Source of the DNA: Pseudopedobacter sp037968815
GTDB taxonomy: Bacteria; Bacteroidota; Bacteroidia; Sphingobacteriales; Sphingobacteriaceae
Direction of reading: 5' to 3'
DNA: 64,000 nt
NCBI GenBank assembly: GCA_037968815.1
Contig: JBBKWF010000022.1
Coordinates: 124,001-188,000, forward strand
A program made the position numbers and the translations under genes. Shown here one piece after another: positions 41,943 to 50,968 of this stretch. Below the pieces are notes generated by a model. It saw only the letters and a program-made list of their open reading frames with translations. It was not told where the DNA came from and ran no database searches. How positions within the stretch are numbered: position 1 is the first letter of the stretch; each line of letters starts with the position of its first letter.

Positions 41943-44900
41943 TTAAAAATTAACACCTAAACTCAATCCAAAACTTCTGGCACTTGGATAGCTCATGTCT
42001 TCTGTTCCGTTTAAAAACTTATTGCCTTGCAAAGCCAGTTGCTCGGGGTCAAAATGTGGTATTTCAGAAATGGCAAACACATTTTTTCCTACGAAAGAAA
42101 GCTTGATACTTTGTACGTTTCTTAAGAAAGTTTTTGCTAAAGCAACTTTATTAAAAGTATAACCCACATTAAACTGACGCAATTTGAGATAAGAATCATC
42201 ATAAGTATTGTTTTCCTCGTGGTTACGGTCGTAAAACTGGCGGTAATAGCTTTCTGCGGATATTTTCTTAGTGTTTTGCACATAAACAGGGTTTGCGGCA
42301 GTTCCGGTGTTTACCACGGCATCAAACGCCAAACCATCTGTCGGGCGGTTTTCGGTTTCTTTTAGCTGTCCGGCAACTCCGGCCAAAGCCAAGGTCCTCG
42401 AAACTAAAATTCCTCCTTGTCGCCAGTCTAACAAAAAACCGAAATCAAATTGCTTGTACCTAAAGGAGTTGCTAAAGCCCAACATAAAATCGGGATTGTA
42501 GTTGCCTAACTTTTTGAGGTTATTATCGGCAATTAAGTTACCGATGGCATCAACAATAAATTTACCATCGCTGTTTTTAAGAAAGCCTGTTCCCCACAAA
42601 TCGCCTACTTTACCACCTTCGGTAGCAATGTAGTAAACGGTTTGGTTCGGGCTGTCATAAACTCTGGCGAAAGCCAAAGTCAATTGTTTTGCACCATTAG
42701 GCAATGATTCGACAGTTGCTGTGTTGGTGCTAAAGTTAACTGTTGAATTCCATCTGAAATTTTTATTTAAAACGGGAGTTCCGGTTAAAATCAACTCCAA
42801 CCCTTTTGAACGGACTGCTCCGCCATTAGTTACTCTTTGTGCATAACCTGTTGAAATAGAAACAGGTAAAGAAAGTATTTGATTTTCTGTAACTGAGTTG
42901 TAATAGGTGGCGTCAATTCCCAGTCGATCGCCGAAAAACCGAACATCAACACCAAATTCGGCTGACTTCGTTTGCTCTGGTTTTAAATTTGGGTTCGTAA
43001 TAATGTTTTGGTCGGATAGTGTAGGGGAACTGTTATAAGGGGTTGCAGGCACAAAAGCTCCTGCAGTTTGGTAAGGATCTGTATCATTACCTATCTGAGC
43101 GTAACTGGCTCTCAACTTTAGGAAAGATACTTTGGGTATTTGCACTAATTCCGACAGTACAAATCCCGTAGATACGGACGGGTAAAAGAAAGAGGTGTTT
43201 TTGGTGCTTAGTGGTGTTGCCAATGCGCTCGACCAGTCATTTCTGCCGGTCACATCCACAAACAAATAATTTTTAAAGCTGAATTTGACATTTCCATAAA
43301 CACTATTAATTCTCTTTTTACTGGTAAAAGTGAAAATTTCAAGTGGAGTTGCCGCATTGGCCAAAGTAAATAAAGCGGGTTGCGCTAAAGCTGATGTTTG
43401 GGTTTGATTGCTTTTAAAATCCTGATTCATTTGGTTGCCTCCCAATGAAACATCAAATCCAAAACCGTTTATTTTTTTGGTATAGTTCAGTATAATATCA
43501 GTGTTAATTTCTCTAAAAAATATACGATGTTCTGCATAAGCACCATTTTTAAAACGATTGGTACTGTAATTTCTCAACAACCTTCTATCATCATTGCTAT
43601 AATCCATTCCACTTCTAAGCTGTAAGTATAGGTTGGGCATTAAATCATATTTTAACGAAATGTTTCCAAAAATTCTATCCTTATTTAACTCGTTACGGTT
43701 TTCTTTTAAAATGAAATAAGGGTTGTCAAAATAGGCGTAGTTGTACGAATAATTTCTCAAACCTTCTAAACCTGTTTGCCAGTAGTTTTTTAGAGGTTCA
43801 ATATCCAGAGATCTTGGTAGCCATGCCAATAAACCGTACTGTAAATTCTCAGAACCATATCCGCTTGATGGGCGATTATCACTTTCTGAATTCTGATAAA
43901 TAATAGTGGACTTAAAGCTAAGCTTGTTTGTCGGCTGAAAATTGAGATTTGCAGATAGGTTTTTCCTTAGATAATTGACACCTGGAATAAATGATTGGCT
44001 GTTTAAATCGGTGTATGATAACCGATAATTACCTTTATCATATTTACCGCTAAAAGACAAATTGTTAATGAAAGTTTTACCGGTTTCGTAAAAGTCTTTT
44101 AAGTTATCTGGATGTGATATAAATGGGGTAGGAGTGATAGGAATCCCATTGTAAGCACCTACATCTCCACCTCTTAGTAATGTGCCATCGGGCAAATAAA
44201 CCGGGCTATCATATTGCGGAACTAAAGTTCCCTGATCTAATTTGGGACCGTAAGAATAAGTAAGAACATCATTTACACCACCGCCTAATCCGTCTTTAAA
44301 CGCAAAATTACCGCCGTTTCCTTGTCCGTAAGTGTTCTGGAATTCGGGTAATTTAAACGGACTTTCAATTGAAGTAGTGGAGTTGAAACTAATGCCGAAT
44401 CCTTCGGTATCACTCCCATCTTTGGTATTGATCAGAATTACCCCATTGGCAGCCCGGCTACCGTATAGTGCGGCCGCTGCGGCTCCTTTTAGTACCGAAA
44501 CCGAAGCAATATCATCTGGATTAATATCCATTGCTCCGTTACCAAAATCAATACCCTGAAAGCTTGACGGCGCTTCTACCGACCGTGGAACAATGCTGCT
44601 GTTGTTAATCGGGATACCATCAACCACAAAAAGTGGATTATTGTTGGCAAAAGAACTTTCACCCCTGATAATTATTTTTGAGGTAGAACCCACGCCACTT
44701 GCACCTTGGGTAATGGTTACGCCGGCAACTTTGGCGGTTATATTATCTAAAAAATTAACCGACTTTACTTCGTTAATTTCCTTTGCTTGAATTTGTTGAA
44801 CGTTATAACCTAATGATCTAGAAGATCTTTCAACCCCTAATGCCGTTACTACCGTTTCGTTTAATAACAAACCTGGGTTTAAACTTATTGATAGGTTGGT

Positions 44901-45164
44901 TTTTCCATTTAGTGCTACTTCTTTAGTGTTATAACCGATATAACTAAAAACTAAGACTGCATTTTCTGAAGAGACAGATAAGTTAAATATACCATCTACA
45001 TTGCTGGCAGTACCATTATTAGGCTTGTTTTTTTCTTTAATACTTACACCGATGATTTTTTCACCCGTAATTTGATCTATAACTGTCCCGTTTATTTTTA
45101 CTTTTTGCGCAAAAGCAAAATTTAATAAACAGAAGGACATCACAACCGTAAAGATTGATTTCAT
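41943..45164 (-). CDS. SusC/RagA family TonB-dependent receptor
   Basis: 1073 residues. Signal peptide (MKSIFTVVMSFCLLNFAFAQ), carboxypeptidase-like CnaB domain (KINGTVIDQITGEKIIGVSIKEKNKPNNGTASNVDG), plug (VTALGVERSSRSLGYNVQQIQ ... IIIRGESSFANNNPLFVVDG), then a 22-strand barrel ending in aromatic residue YPSARSFGLSLGVNF. TonB-dependent import across the outer membrane. It forms an operon with SusD, a symporter and a metallophosphoesterase-like gene and follows the arsenosugar-type genes on the same strand with a 139-nt gap that contains a repeat. Confidence 0.93.
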   Translation of the reverse strand: MKSIFTVVMSFCLLNFAFAQKVKINGTVIDQITGEKIIGVSIKEKNKPNNGTASNVDGIFNLSVSSENAVLVFSYIGYNTKEVALNGKTNLSISLNPGLLLNETVVTALGVERSSRSLGYNVQQIQAKEINEVKSVNFLDNITAKVAGVTITQGASGVGSTSKIIIRGESSFANNNPLFVVDGIPINNSSIVPRSVEAPSSFQGIDFGNGAMDINPDDIASVSVLKGAAAAALYGSRAANGVILINTKDGSDTEGFGISFNSTTSIESPFKLPEFQNTYGQGNGGNFAFKDGLGGGVNDVLTYSYGPKLDQGTLVPQYDSPVYLPDGTLLRGGDVGAYNGIPITPTPFISHPDNLKDFYETGKTFINNLSFSGKYDKGNYRLSYTDLNSQSFIPGVNYLRKNLSANLNFQPTNKLSFKSTIIYQNSESDNRPSSGYGSENLQYGLLAWLPRSLDIEPLKNYWQTGLEGLRNYSYNYAYFDNPYFILKENRNELNKDRIFGNISLKYDLMPNLYLQLRSGMDYSNDDRRLLRNYSTNRFKNGAYAEHRIFFREINTDIILNYTKKINGFGFDVSLGGNQMNQDFKSNQTQTSALAQPALFTLANAATPLEIFTFTSKKRINSVYGNVKFSFKNYLFVDVTGRNDWSSALATPLSTKNTSFFYPSVSTGFVLSELVQIPKVSFLKLRASYAQIGNDTDPYQTAGAFVPATPYNSSPTLSDQNIITNPNLKPEQTKSAEFGVDVRFFGDRLGIDATYYNSVTENQILSLPVSISTGYAQRVTNGGAVRSKGLELILTGTPVLNKNFRWNSTVNFSTNTATVESLPNGAKQLTLAFARVYDSPNQTVYYIATEGGKVGDLWGTGFLKNSDGKFIVDAIGNLIADNNLKKLGNYNPDFMLGFSNSFRYKQFDFGFLLDWRQGGILVSRTLALAGVAGQLKETENRPTDGLAFDAVVNTGTAANPVYVQNTKKISAESYYRQFYDRNHEENNTYDDSYLKLRQFNVGYTFNKVALAKTFLRNVQSIKLSFVGKNVFAISEIPHFDPEQLALQGNKFLNGTEDMSYPSARSFGLSLGVNF

Positions 45165-45196
45165 TCTGATAAAAATTTAGGAATTAATAAATATTT

Positions 45197-45273
45197 GGGC
45201 GTTTTAACACGCTATCCGCTTATACTGCACAAAGCATTAGGCGCAGGCCGGTATCCGTTACTATCGTTAACGC
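45197..45273. repeat. MITE-like intergenic repeat, copy 1
   Basis: 77 bp. Starts with GGGCGTTTTAACACGCT and ends with ATCGTTAACGC; both ends are identical to those of the copy at 61746-61837. The ends contain an inverted GCGTT/AACGC core. Confidence 0.65.
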
Positions 45274-45302
45274 CATATCGCATGGATATAAACCATCGAA
45301 AA

Positions 45303-46370
45303 TTACGCTATCTCTCCACCACAACTACTTCCCGCCCCAGCGGTACAGCCATAACAGTGGTTGTTCACAATAATCTTCCGATTTAAAATTTCCTCGAAAT
45401 CAAAATCGTCTATGTGTTTGGCTTTTCCTGTAAATTTTAGATCTAACATCTGGTTAAAATCACAGTCGTACATGAAGCCATCCCAGCTGATACTGATAGT
45501 GTTTTTGCACATCAAACCATCTAATGTTGATGGGTTAAAAGCACCCACCAATTCATGCATATAATCCAGATACTTATTGCTTTCCAATAGGTAATCCAAG
45601 AATCTACTTACCGGTAAATTGGTGATGGCAAACAAACTGTTAAAAACGATATCAAACTTTCGTTTCAGCTGTCTTTTAAACTCAGCTTCCATAGATTGTT
45701 GGTCGCCGGGTAAGTATGCGCCAGAAGGATTATAAACCAAATCGATAGTCAATCCACTTCCTTCCACACCATAACCAACAGCATTTAACATTTGCAGTGC
45801 AGCAATAGAATCTTCAAAAACGCCATCTCCACGTTGTGCATCAGTACGCATTGCCGAGAATGAAGGCAAAGAAGAAACTACATGAACCTTGTTAGTTTTA
45901 AAGAACTCTGGTAAATCATGATACTTTTTATTCGCCATAATAATGGTCAGGTTGCAACGAACCATCACTTCTACTCCAGCTTTTGTGCATTCTTCCACAA
46001 ACCATTTAAAGTAAGCGTTCATTTCTGGCGCTCCTCCGGTTATATCAACTTTTTTGAAATTGTAAGTTTTAATCAGATAAAGACATCTTTCTAATGTTTC
46101 GAAAGACATGTTTTCTTCTTTCCTATCCGGACCAGCATCAACATGACAATGAGAACAGGTTTGATTACAAAGTTTGCCGATATTAATCTGGAAAATTTCT
46201 AATTCAGAAACTGTAATAAAATCTACACCTTCCTCTTTTAATTTTTTATGAAAACTCTGATATGCACCATCCTGAACATCTTTTTGTGATAAAACTTTTA
46301 GCTGGTAAAAGGTGTCACCTAAAACACTTCCAGAAGATTTTAGAGATTTTGAAACTTGTTTAACACCCAT
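45303..46370 (-). CDS. arsS: ArsS-type radical SAM/Cys-rich protein
   Basis: 355 residues. SAM [4Fe-4S] motif LCNQTCSHCH (C68, C72, C75), then GGAPEMNAYF, and the C-terminal Cys-rich motif NNHCYGCTAGAGSSCGGEIA, typical of the arsenosugar ArsS/rSAM_SeCys family (TIGR04167). In that pathway ArsS acts with ArsM to add the 5'-deoxyadenosyl group to a methylated arsenical; the role outside such clusters is unknown. Here ArsM is absent from the window. Stop is 2 nt from the AhpD-like gene, so the two are co-transcribed. Confidence 0.9.
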   Translation of the reverse strand: MGVKQVSKSLKSSGSVLGDTFYQLKVLSQKDVQDGAYQSFHKKLKEEGVDFITVSELEIFQINIGKLCNQTCSHCHVDAGPDRKEENMSFETLERCLYLIKTYNFKKVDITGGAPEMNAYFKWFVEECTKAGVEVMVRCNLTIIMANKKYHDLPEFFKTNKVHVVSSLPSFSAMRTDAQRGDGVFEDSIAALQMLNAVGYGVEGSGLTIDLVYNPSGAYLPGDQQSMEAEFKRQLKRKFDIVFNSLFAITNLPVSRFLDYLLESNKYLDYMHELVGAFNPSTLDGLMCKNTISISWDGFMYDCDFNQMLDLKFTGKAKHIDDFDFEEILNRKIIVNNHCYGCTAGAGSSCGGEIA

Positions 46371-46372
46371 AA

Positions 46373-46708
46373 TTACATTGTTTTATCTTTTACGTGGTTC
46401 ATCATTTGTACTCCATAAACTAAAGTTGAGCCAGCTTTAATTGCTGAAGCTACATGAACGGCTTCCATCATTTGCTCTTCATCAGCACCTTTTTGTAAGC
46501 AGTCTGATGAATAAGCGTCTATACAATAAGGACATTGCACCGCATGAGCCACAGCTAAAGCAATCAGTGATTTTTCTCTTACAGTTAATGCACCTTCTTT
46601 AAATACTTCGTTATAATATTCGAAGAATTTATCGCCCATTGGTTTTTGGAAATCAGTAATATTCCCGAATTTTTTTAAATCCTCGGAATTGAAGTAATCT
46701 TTTGCCAT
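46373..46708 (-). CDS. AhpD/carboxymuconolactone decarboxylase-like protein, arsenosugar-associated
   Basis: 111 residues. Active-site CPYC (VQCPYCIDAYSSDCLQKGADEEQMMEAVHVAS) and the AhpD-like helical fold, the form called arsenosugar biosynthesis-associated peroxidase-like. The CxxC plus His-containing helix may act in redox of a thiol or arsenical. It lies 2 nt from ArsS and 70 nt from the glycosyltransferase. Cytoplasmic. Confidence 0.85.
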   Translation of the reverse strand: MAKDYFNSEDLKKFGNITDFQKPMGDKFFEYYNEVFKEGALTVREKSLIALAVAHAVQCPYCIDAYSSDCLQKGADEEQMMEAVHVASAIKAGSTLVYGVQMMNHVKDKTM

Positions 46709-46778
46709 GATATTTTTTTAGCCCACAAGAGGGGCAGTAAGTGTTTTGAATAAATTTTAATAGAATAATTTGTCTTGC

Positions 46779-47453
46779 TTAAAAAGACAGAAGGGGAGGG
46801 CCTTTTAAAAAGGAGGAATCGACCCAGAAAAACACAGGTCTTTGTAAGTTGATTTTTATTTTATAACAGGTTTTGAAGCTGTTGATGATAACAAGTAAAC
46901 GTTTAATAAGTGGATTTTTTTCATAAAGAAAGAAATCTTTAGGCTTATCAACGTCTGAAAATACACTTAATTCAACTAGGTCATTATTGAATAATACCTT
47001 TAAATCGGTAAGTGTGTTTTTACTCTGCCACCTAATTTGCTCGAAACTTTGAGAGTTGAATTTTTGTTTCGGAATACCTATTAGATAGGTGCCTCCGTCA
47101 AAAGTAGGTCCCAAAACTATATTGCCAGCTTCGGTTTGAGTGATGGCGTTTTGTAAATTATTTAAACCTAAATCCGGACAATCGTTACCAATACAAATTA
47201 CATGATCAAAGCCTTTAGCGTACACATCTTTAAACGCATTGCTTATTCTTTCTCCAAAACTATTTCCTCTTTGGTGGTAAGAATCAATTAAAAATGTTTG
47301 AGCGCTTGTTTGTTGAGCAATTTTGTAAAAATGTTGTGTTAAAAGGTAAGACAGCTTCTGCGTAACTTTTTTAGATGAAAAATCACCAAAACTTTTACGC
47401 CTAGCTTCAAAATCAGGTAAATCTGCAAAAAGTATAATCGCTGTTTTCTTCAT
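46779..47453 (-). CDS. DUF2064 (TIGR04282-type) glycosyltransferase, arsenosugar-associated
   Basis: 224 residues. GT-A type pattern: MKKTAIILFADLPDFE, CIGNDCPDLGLNNLQNAI (D-x-D-like), LGPTFDGGTYLIGIP, FEQIRWQSKNTLTDL. This is the glycosyltransferase family that accompanies ArsS genes. Probably transfers a sugar to a small thiol-like or arsenical acceptor. First gene of the minus-strand block; it is divergent to the ArsR gene with a 130-nt shared region. Confidence 0.82.
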   Translation of the reverse strand: MKKTAIILFADLPDFEARRKSFGDFSSKKVTQKLSYLLTQHFYKIAQQTSAQTFLIDSYHQRGNSFGERISNAFKDVYAKGFDHVICIGNDCPDLGLNNLQNAITQTEAGNIVLGPTFDGGTYLIGIPKQKFNSQSFEQIRWQSKNTLTDLKVLFNNDLVELSVFSDVDKPKDFFLYEKNPLIKRLLVIINSFKTCYKIKINLQRPVFFWVDSSFLKGPPLLSF

Positions 47454-47549
47454 CTTATATCATACATAACGATTATTTGTCGCATAAGGTTTTCATTCCT
47501 TACATAAAAGTAGAAATTTCTTTGACAAAACAAAGACATTAATATATTT

Positions 47550-47573
47550 ATATATGATAATATGTTCATATAT
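47550..47573. promoter_or_regulatory. ArsR-type operator
   Basis: Perfect 7-bp inverted repeat ATATATG (47550-47556) and CATATAT (47567-47573) with 10-nt centre; read as 12+12 half sites, 10 of 12 positions agree. Size and AT-richness are those of ArsR/SmtB-family operators. It overlaps the -7 box at 47569, so binding would block transcription. Confidence 0.75.
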
Positions 47574-47576
47574 TTG
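47569..47576 (+). promoter_or_regulatory. -7 box of the arsR operon
   Basis: TATATTTG, perfect TAnnTTTG, 7 nt before the ATG at 47584. Confidence 0.7.
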
Positions 47577-47583
47577 TATTGTT

Positions 47584-47895
47584 ATGATAGAGACCAAACA
47601 AAGAACTTTAACCCAAGAGAAGCTAGAAATGGCGGCTTATATTTTAAAGACGGTGGCACATCCTTTACGTCTTGCTGTAATTGATTTATTAGCGATTAAT
47701 GATAGAATGAGCGTCAACGAAATCTGCGAGGCACTATCTGCCGAGCAATCTTCTGTATCTCATCATTTATCAAATATGAAAATTAAGGGATTGCTAAAAG
47801 CAGAGAAACAAGGTGTCCAGGTTTTTTATTCTTTAAAAGAACGAGACCTGATTAAACTTTTAGACTGCATGGAAAACTGTAACTGTAACATGTAA
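47584..47895 (+). CDS. ArsR/SmtB family winged-helix repressor
   Basis: 103 residues from the ATG at 47584; an in-frame ATG at 47554 lies upstream of the -7 box. Winged helix with VAHPLRLAVIDLLA, SAEQSSVSHHLSNMKIKGLLKAEKQGVQVFYSL. The canonical arsenic motif ELCVC is absent. Cys are C48 (NEICEAL) and C95, C99, C101 (LLDCMENCNCNM). Disulfide/persulfide-sensing (SqrR/BigR-like) or thiophilic metal binding are both possible; the downstream sulfur genes favour persulfide. Autoregulation is implied by the operator. Confidence 0.85.
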   Translation: MIETKQRTLTQEKLEMAAYILKTVAHPLRLAVIDLLAINDRMSVNEICEALSAEQSSVSHHLSNMKIKGLLKAEKQGVQVFYSLKERDLIKLLDCMENCNCNM

Positions 47896-48695
47896 TGGGT
47901 ATGGAACTTTATTATACCTATTTTTTGGCGCTATTTATTGGCTTATCCCTTGGTTTAACAGGTGGCGGTGGGTCAATTTTAACTGTACCCGTTTTGGTAT
48001 ATGTTGCTAAAATTGCGCCTGTAGTAGCAACTGCATATTCCTTGTTTATTGTAGGTTTTACTTCTTTAGTAGGAGCGGGAAGCTATTATAAAAAGGGTTT
48101 GGTTAATGTGAGGATGTCGGTAATATTTGCGATTCCAGCTTTTATTACGGTTTGGCTGGTTCGGAAATTTGTGATACATGCAATGCCAGAAGTTCTTTTT
48201 ACTGTTGGAGAGTTTACGCTGACAAAAGATTTGTTTTTGATGTTGTTTTTCGCAGTAATTATGCTTATTTCTGGCTGTAAAATGGTTTGTGGTGATCCAA
48301 AAGACACGGTTATTGTAAAGCCAAAAACAAACTATCCTTTAGTGATTTTAAACGGAGTGGCAGTGGGTGTTTTATCAGGATTAGTTGGTGCTGGAGGAGG
48401 ATTTTTGATTGTTCCAGCACTGGTGTTTTTTATGCACTTACCCATGCATAAAGCCGTTGGGACTTCCTTATTGGTGATTTCTATTAACTCTTTAATCGGT
48501 TTTACGGGTGATGTATTAAACCTTCCGGAAATCGACTGGCATTTCTTGATTATATTTTCTTTGATTGCATCAGTAGGTGTTTTTCTAGGAGTTTATTTAA
48601 ACAAGTTTATCAATAATCAAAAACTGAAGAAGGTATTTGGCTATTTCGTTTTTATAATGGCAATAGTTATCCTTATTGAAGAGCTGATTTTGTAA
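47895..48695 (+). CDS. TauE/SafE (TSUP) family exporter
   Basis: 266 residues, about 8 helices with the TSUP repeat pattern (LFIGLSLGLTGGGGSILTVPVLVYV and VGVLSGLVGAGGGFLIVPALVFF). Transports sulfite, sulfonates or related anions. Start overlaps the arsR stop by 1 nt, so it is translationally coupled to the regulator. Confidence 0.9.
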   Translation: MGMELYYTYFLALFIGLSLGLTGGGGSILTVPVLVYVAKIAPVVATAYSLFIVGFTSLVGAGSYYKKGLVNVRMSVIFAIPAFITVWLVRKFVIHAMPEVLFTVGEFTLTKDLFLMLFFAVIMLISGCKMVCGDPKDTVIVKPKTNYPLVILNGVAVGVLSGLVGAGGGFLIVPALVFFMHLPMHKAVGTSLLVISINSLIGFTGDVLNLPEIDWHFLIIFSLIASVGVFLGVYLNKFINNQKLKKVFGYFVFIMAIVILIEELIL

Positions 48696-48780
48696 AGAAG
48701 TATCAAGAGGTGAGTGTCAAGACTCTTGTAGCATGGAAAATAAAAGAATCAAATTAACAGAAATATATTTAGAAATTTTA

Positions 48781-48836
48781 ATGTCCGTTTAAACATCGGA
48801 CCGCGGTCTTCGGACAACGGACTTTAAAAAGCGGAC
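48781..48836. repeat. small palindrome cluster in the TauE-PDO intergenic region
   Basis: GTCCG (48783) pairs with CGGAC (48797) and GACCGCGGTC (48799-48808) is a perfect 10-bp palindrome; CGGAC repeats recur up to 48836. Not clearly a terminator. Confidence 0.4.
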
Positions 48837-48852
48837 TATAATACTCAACATT

Positions 48853-50265
48853 ATGAAAATAGAACAGATTTACACAGGATGCCTTGCTACTGCTACTTAT
48901 TATGTAGAAAGCAATGGAGAAGCGGCAATTATTGATCCTTTAAGGGAGGTTTCTCCATATATTGAAAAAGCGGAGCAAAACAACGTTAAAATAAAGTATG
49001 TATTTGAAACACATTTTCATGCAGATTTTGTTTCAGGCCATGTAGATTTAGCAAAAAGAACTGGCGCAAAAATAGTTTACGGTCCAACGGCAACTACTGG
49101 TTTTGAATCCTACATCGCTAAAGATGGAGAAGAATTTAAAATTGGTGACATCACTATAAAAGCATTACATACTCCTGGACATACCTTAGAGTCTACCACC
49201 TATTTGTGCTCAGATGAGAACGGAAAACCATACTGTATTTTTACTGGTGATACGTTATTTATTGGCGATGTTGGTCGTCCAGATTTAGCACAGAAATCTG
49301 CGGATACCACGCCAGAAGCAATGGCTGGTAATCTTTACGATTCTTTGCGAAGCAAAATTATGCCTTTACCAAATGATGTAATTGTTTATCCTGCTCACGG
49401 AGCTGGTTCTGCCTGCGGTAAAAACATGAGTAAAGATACTTTTGACTCTTTAGGCAATCAAAAAGAAACAAATTATGCATTGAGCGATATATCAAAAGAT
49501 GATTTTATCAAAGAATTAACTACGGGAGTTTTGCCTCCGCCACAATACTTTCCTAAAAATGCCAAAATGAATAAGGAAGGTATTGAGACGATTGATGAAG
49601 TTTACGAGAGAGGATTAAATGCCTTAAAACCTAATGACTTTGAGAATGTTGCAAACCAAACGGGAGCTTTAATTTTAGATGTTCGTTCTCCAGAATCATT
49701 TGCAAAAGGCTTTATCCCAAACTCAATTTTCATAGGTTTAGATGGGCAATTTGCACCATGGGTAGGAGCGCTTATTGTTGATTTAAATCAACCTATTTTA
49801 TTGGTTACCGACGAAGGTAGAGAAGAAGAAACCGTAAAAAGATTAGCTCGAGTGGGTTATGATTATACTGTTGGTTATCTTGATGGAGGAATCAGCGCTT
49901 GGGAAAAAGCAGGTAAAGAAGTGGATACTGTAGAAACCGTAAGTGCGGAAGAATTAAAAGCACTTGAAAATACGGAGGAATTACAAGTATTAGATGTACG
50001 TAAACCAGGCGAATATGATGCGGAACATCTAGATTTTAGCTTAAGCCGTCCGTTAGATTTTATTAATGACTGGACAAATGAATTCGATAAAAACGAACCT
50101 TATTACCTGCACTGTGCGGGCGGTTACCGTTCTATGATTTCGTCTTCTATTTTAAAAGCAAGAGGATATGATAAAGTGATTAATATTAATGGAGGGTTTG
50201 ATGCTTTGAAAAACGCAGGTTTTGAAGCCACTGATTTTGTTTGCCCAACAAAGAAAATGAAGTAA
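48853..50265 (+). CDS. persulfide dioxygenase with two rhodanese domains
   Basis: 470 residues. N-terminal MBL fold with THFHADFVSGH, HTPGHTLESTTYL, FTGDTLFIGDVGRPDLA, and PAHGAGSACGKN, the ETHE1/persulfide-dioxygenase type. Two rhodanese domains follow: the first lacks the catalytic Cys (LLVTDEGREEET), the second has it (LHCAGGYRSM). Oxidises glutathione or low-molecular persulfides to sulfite. Separated from TauE/SafE by 157 nt; in one direction with it and the YeeE/YedE genes. Confidence 0.92.
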   Translation: MKIEQIYTGCLATATYYVESNGEAAIIDPLREVSPYIEKAEQNNVKIKYVFETHFHADFVSGHVDLAKRTGAKIVYGPTATTGFESYIAKDGEEFKIGDITIKALHTPGHTLESTTYLCSDENGKPYCIFTGDTLFIGDVGRPDLAQKSADTTPEAMAGNLYDSLRSKIMPLPNDVIVYPAHGAGSACGKNMSKDTFDSLGNQKETNYALSDISKDDFIKELTTGVLPPPQYFPKNAKMNKEGIETIDEVYERGLNALKPNDFENVANQTGALILDVRSPESFAKGFIPNSIFIGLDGQFAPWVGALIVDLNQPILLVTDEGREEETVKRLARVGYDYTVGYLDGGISAWEKAGKEVDTVETVSAEELKALENTEELQVLDVRKPGEYDAEHLDFSLSRPLDFINDWTNEFDKNEPYYLHCAGGYRSMISSSILKARGYDKVININGGFDALKNAGFEATDFVCPTKKMK

Positions 50266-50277
50266 GTAGTAGTATTT

Positions 50278-50369
50278 CGTCATGTCGAGGGAACGAGACA
50301 TCTCACACATAGGTTGTACATACGATTTGGTAGCTTGTATGTGGGATGTCTCCTATCGTCGACATGACG
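50278..50369. repeat. inverted repeat, family 2, copy 1
   Basis: Ends read CGTCATGTCGA (50278) and the complement near 50369, stem about 11+12 bases with internal matches GAGACATC; total about 92 bp. A related element is at 56390-56483. Confidence 0.7.
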
Positions 50370-50398
50370 TTGAGTTTAAATTAAATTTATAGAAAATA

Positions 50399-50968
50399 AT
50401 GTTAGAAATTATCAAACAACCTTGGCCTTGGTATGTGGCCGGAGTATTAATTGGGTTAACTGTGCCGGCACTTTTATTAATTGGAAATAAGTCTTTCGGC
50501 GTTTCCTCTTCATTAAGACATATTTGTGCTGCCTGTATGCCTGCAAAAATTCCTTTTTTTAGTTACAACTGGAAAAAAGAAATATGGAACCTATTTTTTG
50601 TTGGAGGAATTTTTATTGGAGGTATAATTGCCACCCAATTATTATCCAGTAGTGAATCTATTGAAATTGCAGCAAGTACTAAAGCACAATTAACTGCTTT
50701 AGGAGTAACAGACTTTACGGGTTTACTACCTGATGATATTTTTGGAGTAGCTCAAATATTCACTTTAAAAGGCTTGATCTTTTTAGTGTTCGGTGGTTTT
50801 ATGGTAGGTTTTGGTACCCGCTACGCAGGTGGCTGTACCTCTGGTCATGCCATTATGGGGCTTTCTAATTTGCAGGTTCCTTCTTTAATTGCTACCATTT
50901 CTTTTATGGTTGGTGGTTTTATTTCAACATGGGTTTTATTACCTCTAATTTTTAAACTTGTAGCCTAA
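50399..50968 (+). CDS. YeeE/YedE half protein (N-type)
   Basis: 189 residues, about five helices. Motif FGTRYAGGCTSGHAIMGLS carries the conserved Cys of YeeE/TsuA thiosulfate transporters. Together with the next gene it forms a split two-part transporter (one half each). Its stop overlaps the next start by 1 nt. Confidence 0.88.
   Translation: MLEIIKQPWPWYVAGVLIGLTVPALLLIGNKSFGVSSSLRHICAACMPAKIPFFSYNWKKEIWNLFFVGGIFIGGIIATQLLSSSESIEIAASTKAQLTALGVTDFTGLLPDDIFGVAQIFTLKGLIFLVFGGFMVGFGTRYAGGCTSGHAIMGLSNLQVPSLIATISFMVGGFISTWVLLPLIFKLVA

Noticed and set aside
45303..47453. Complete arsenosugar biosynthesis cluster
   Set aside because: ArsM methyltransferase is not in the window, so only part of the pathway can be claimed.
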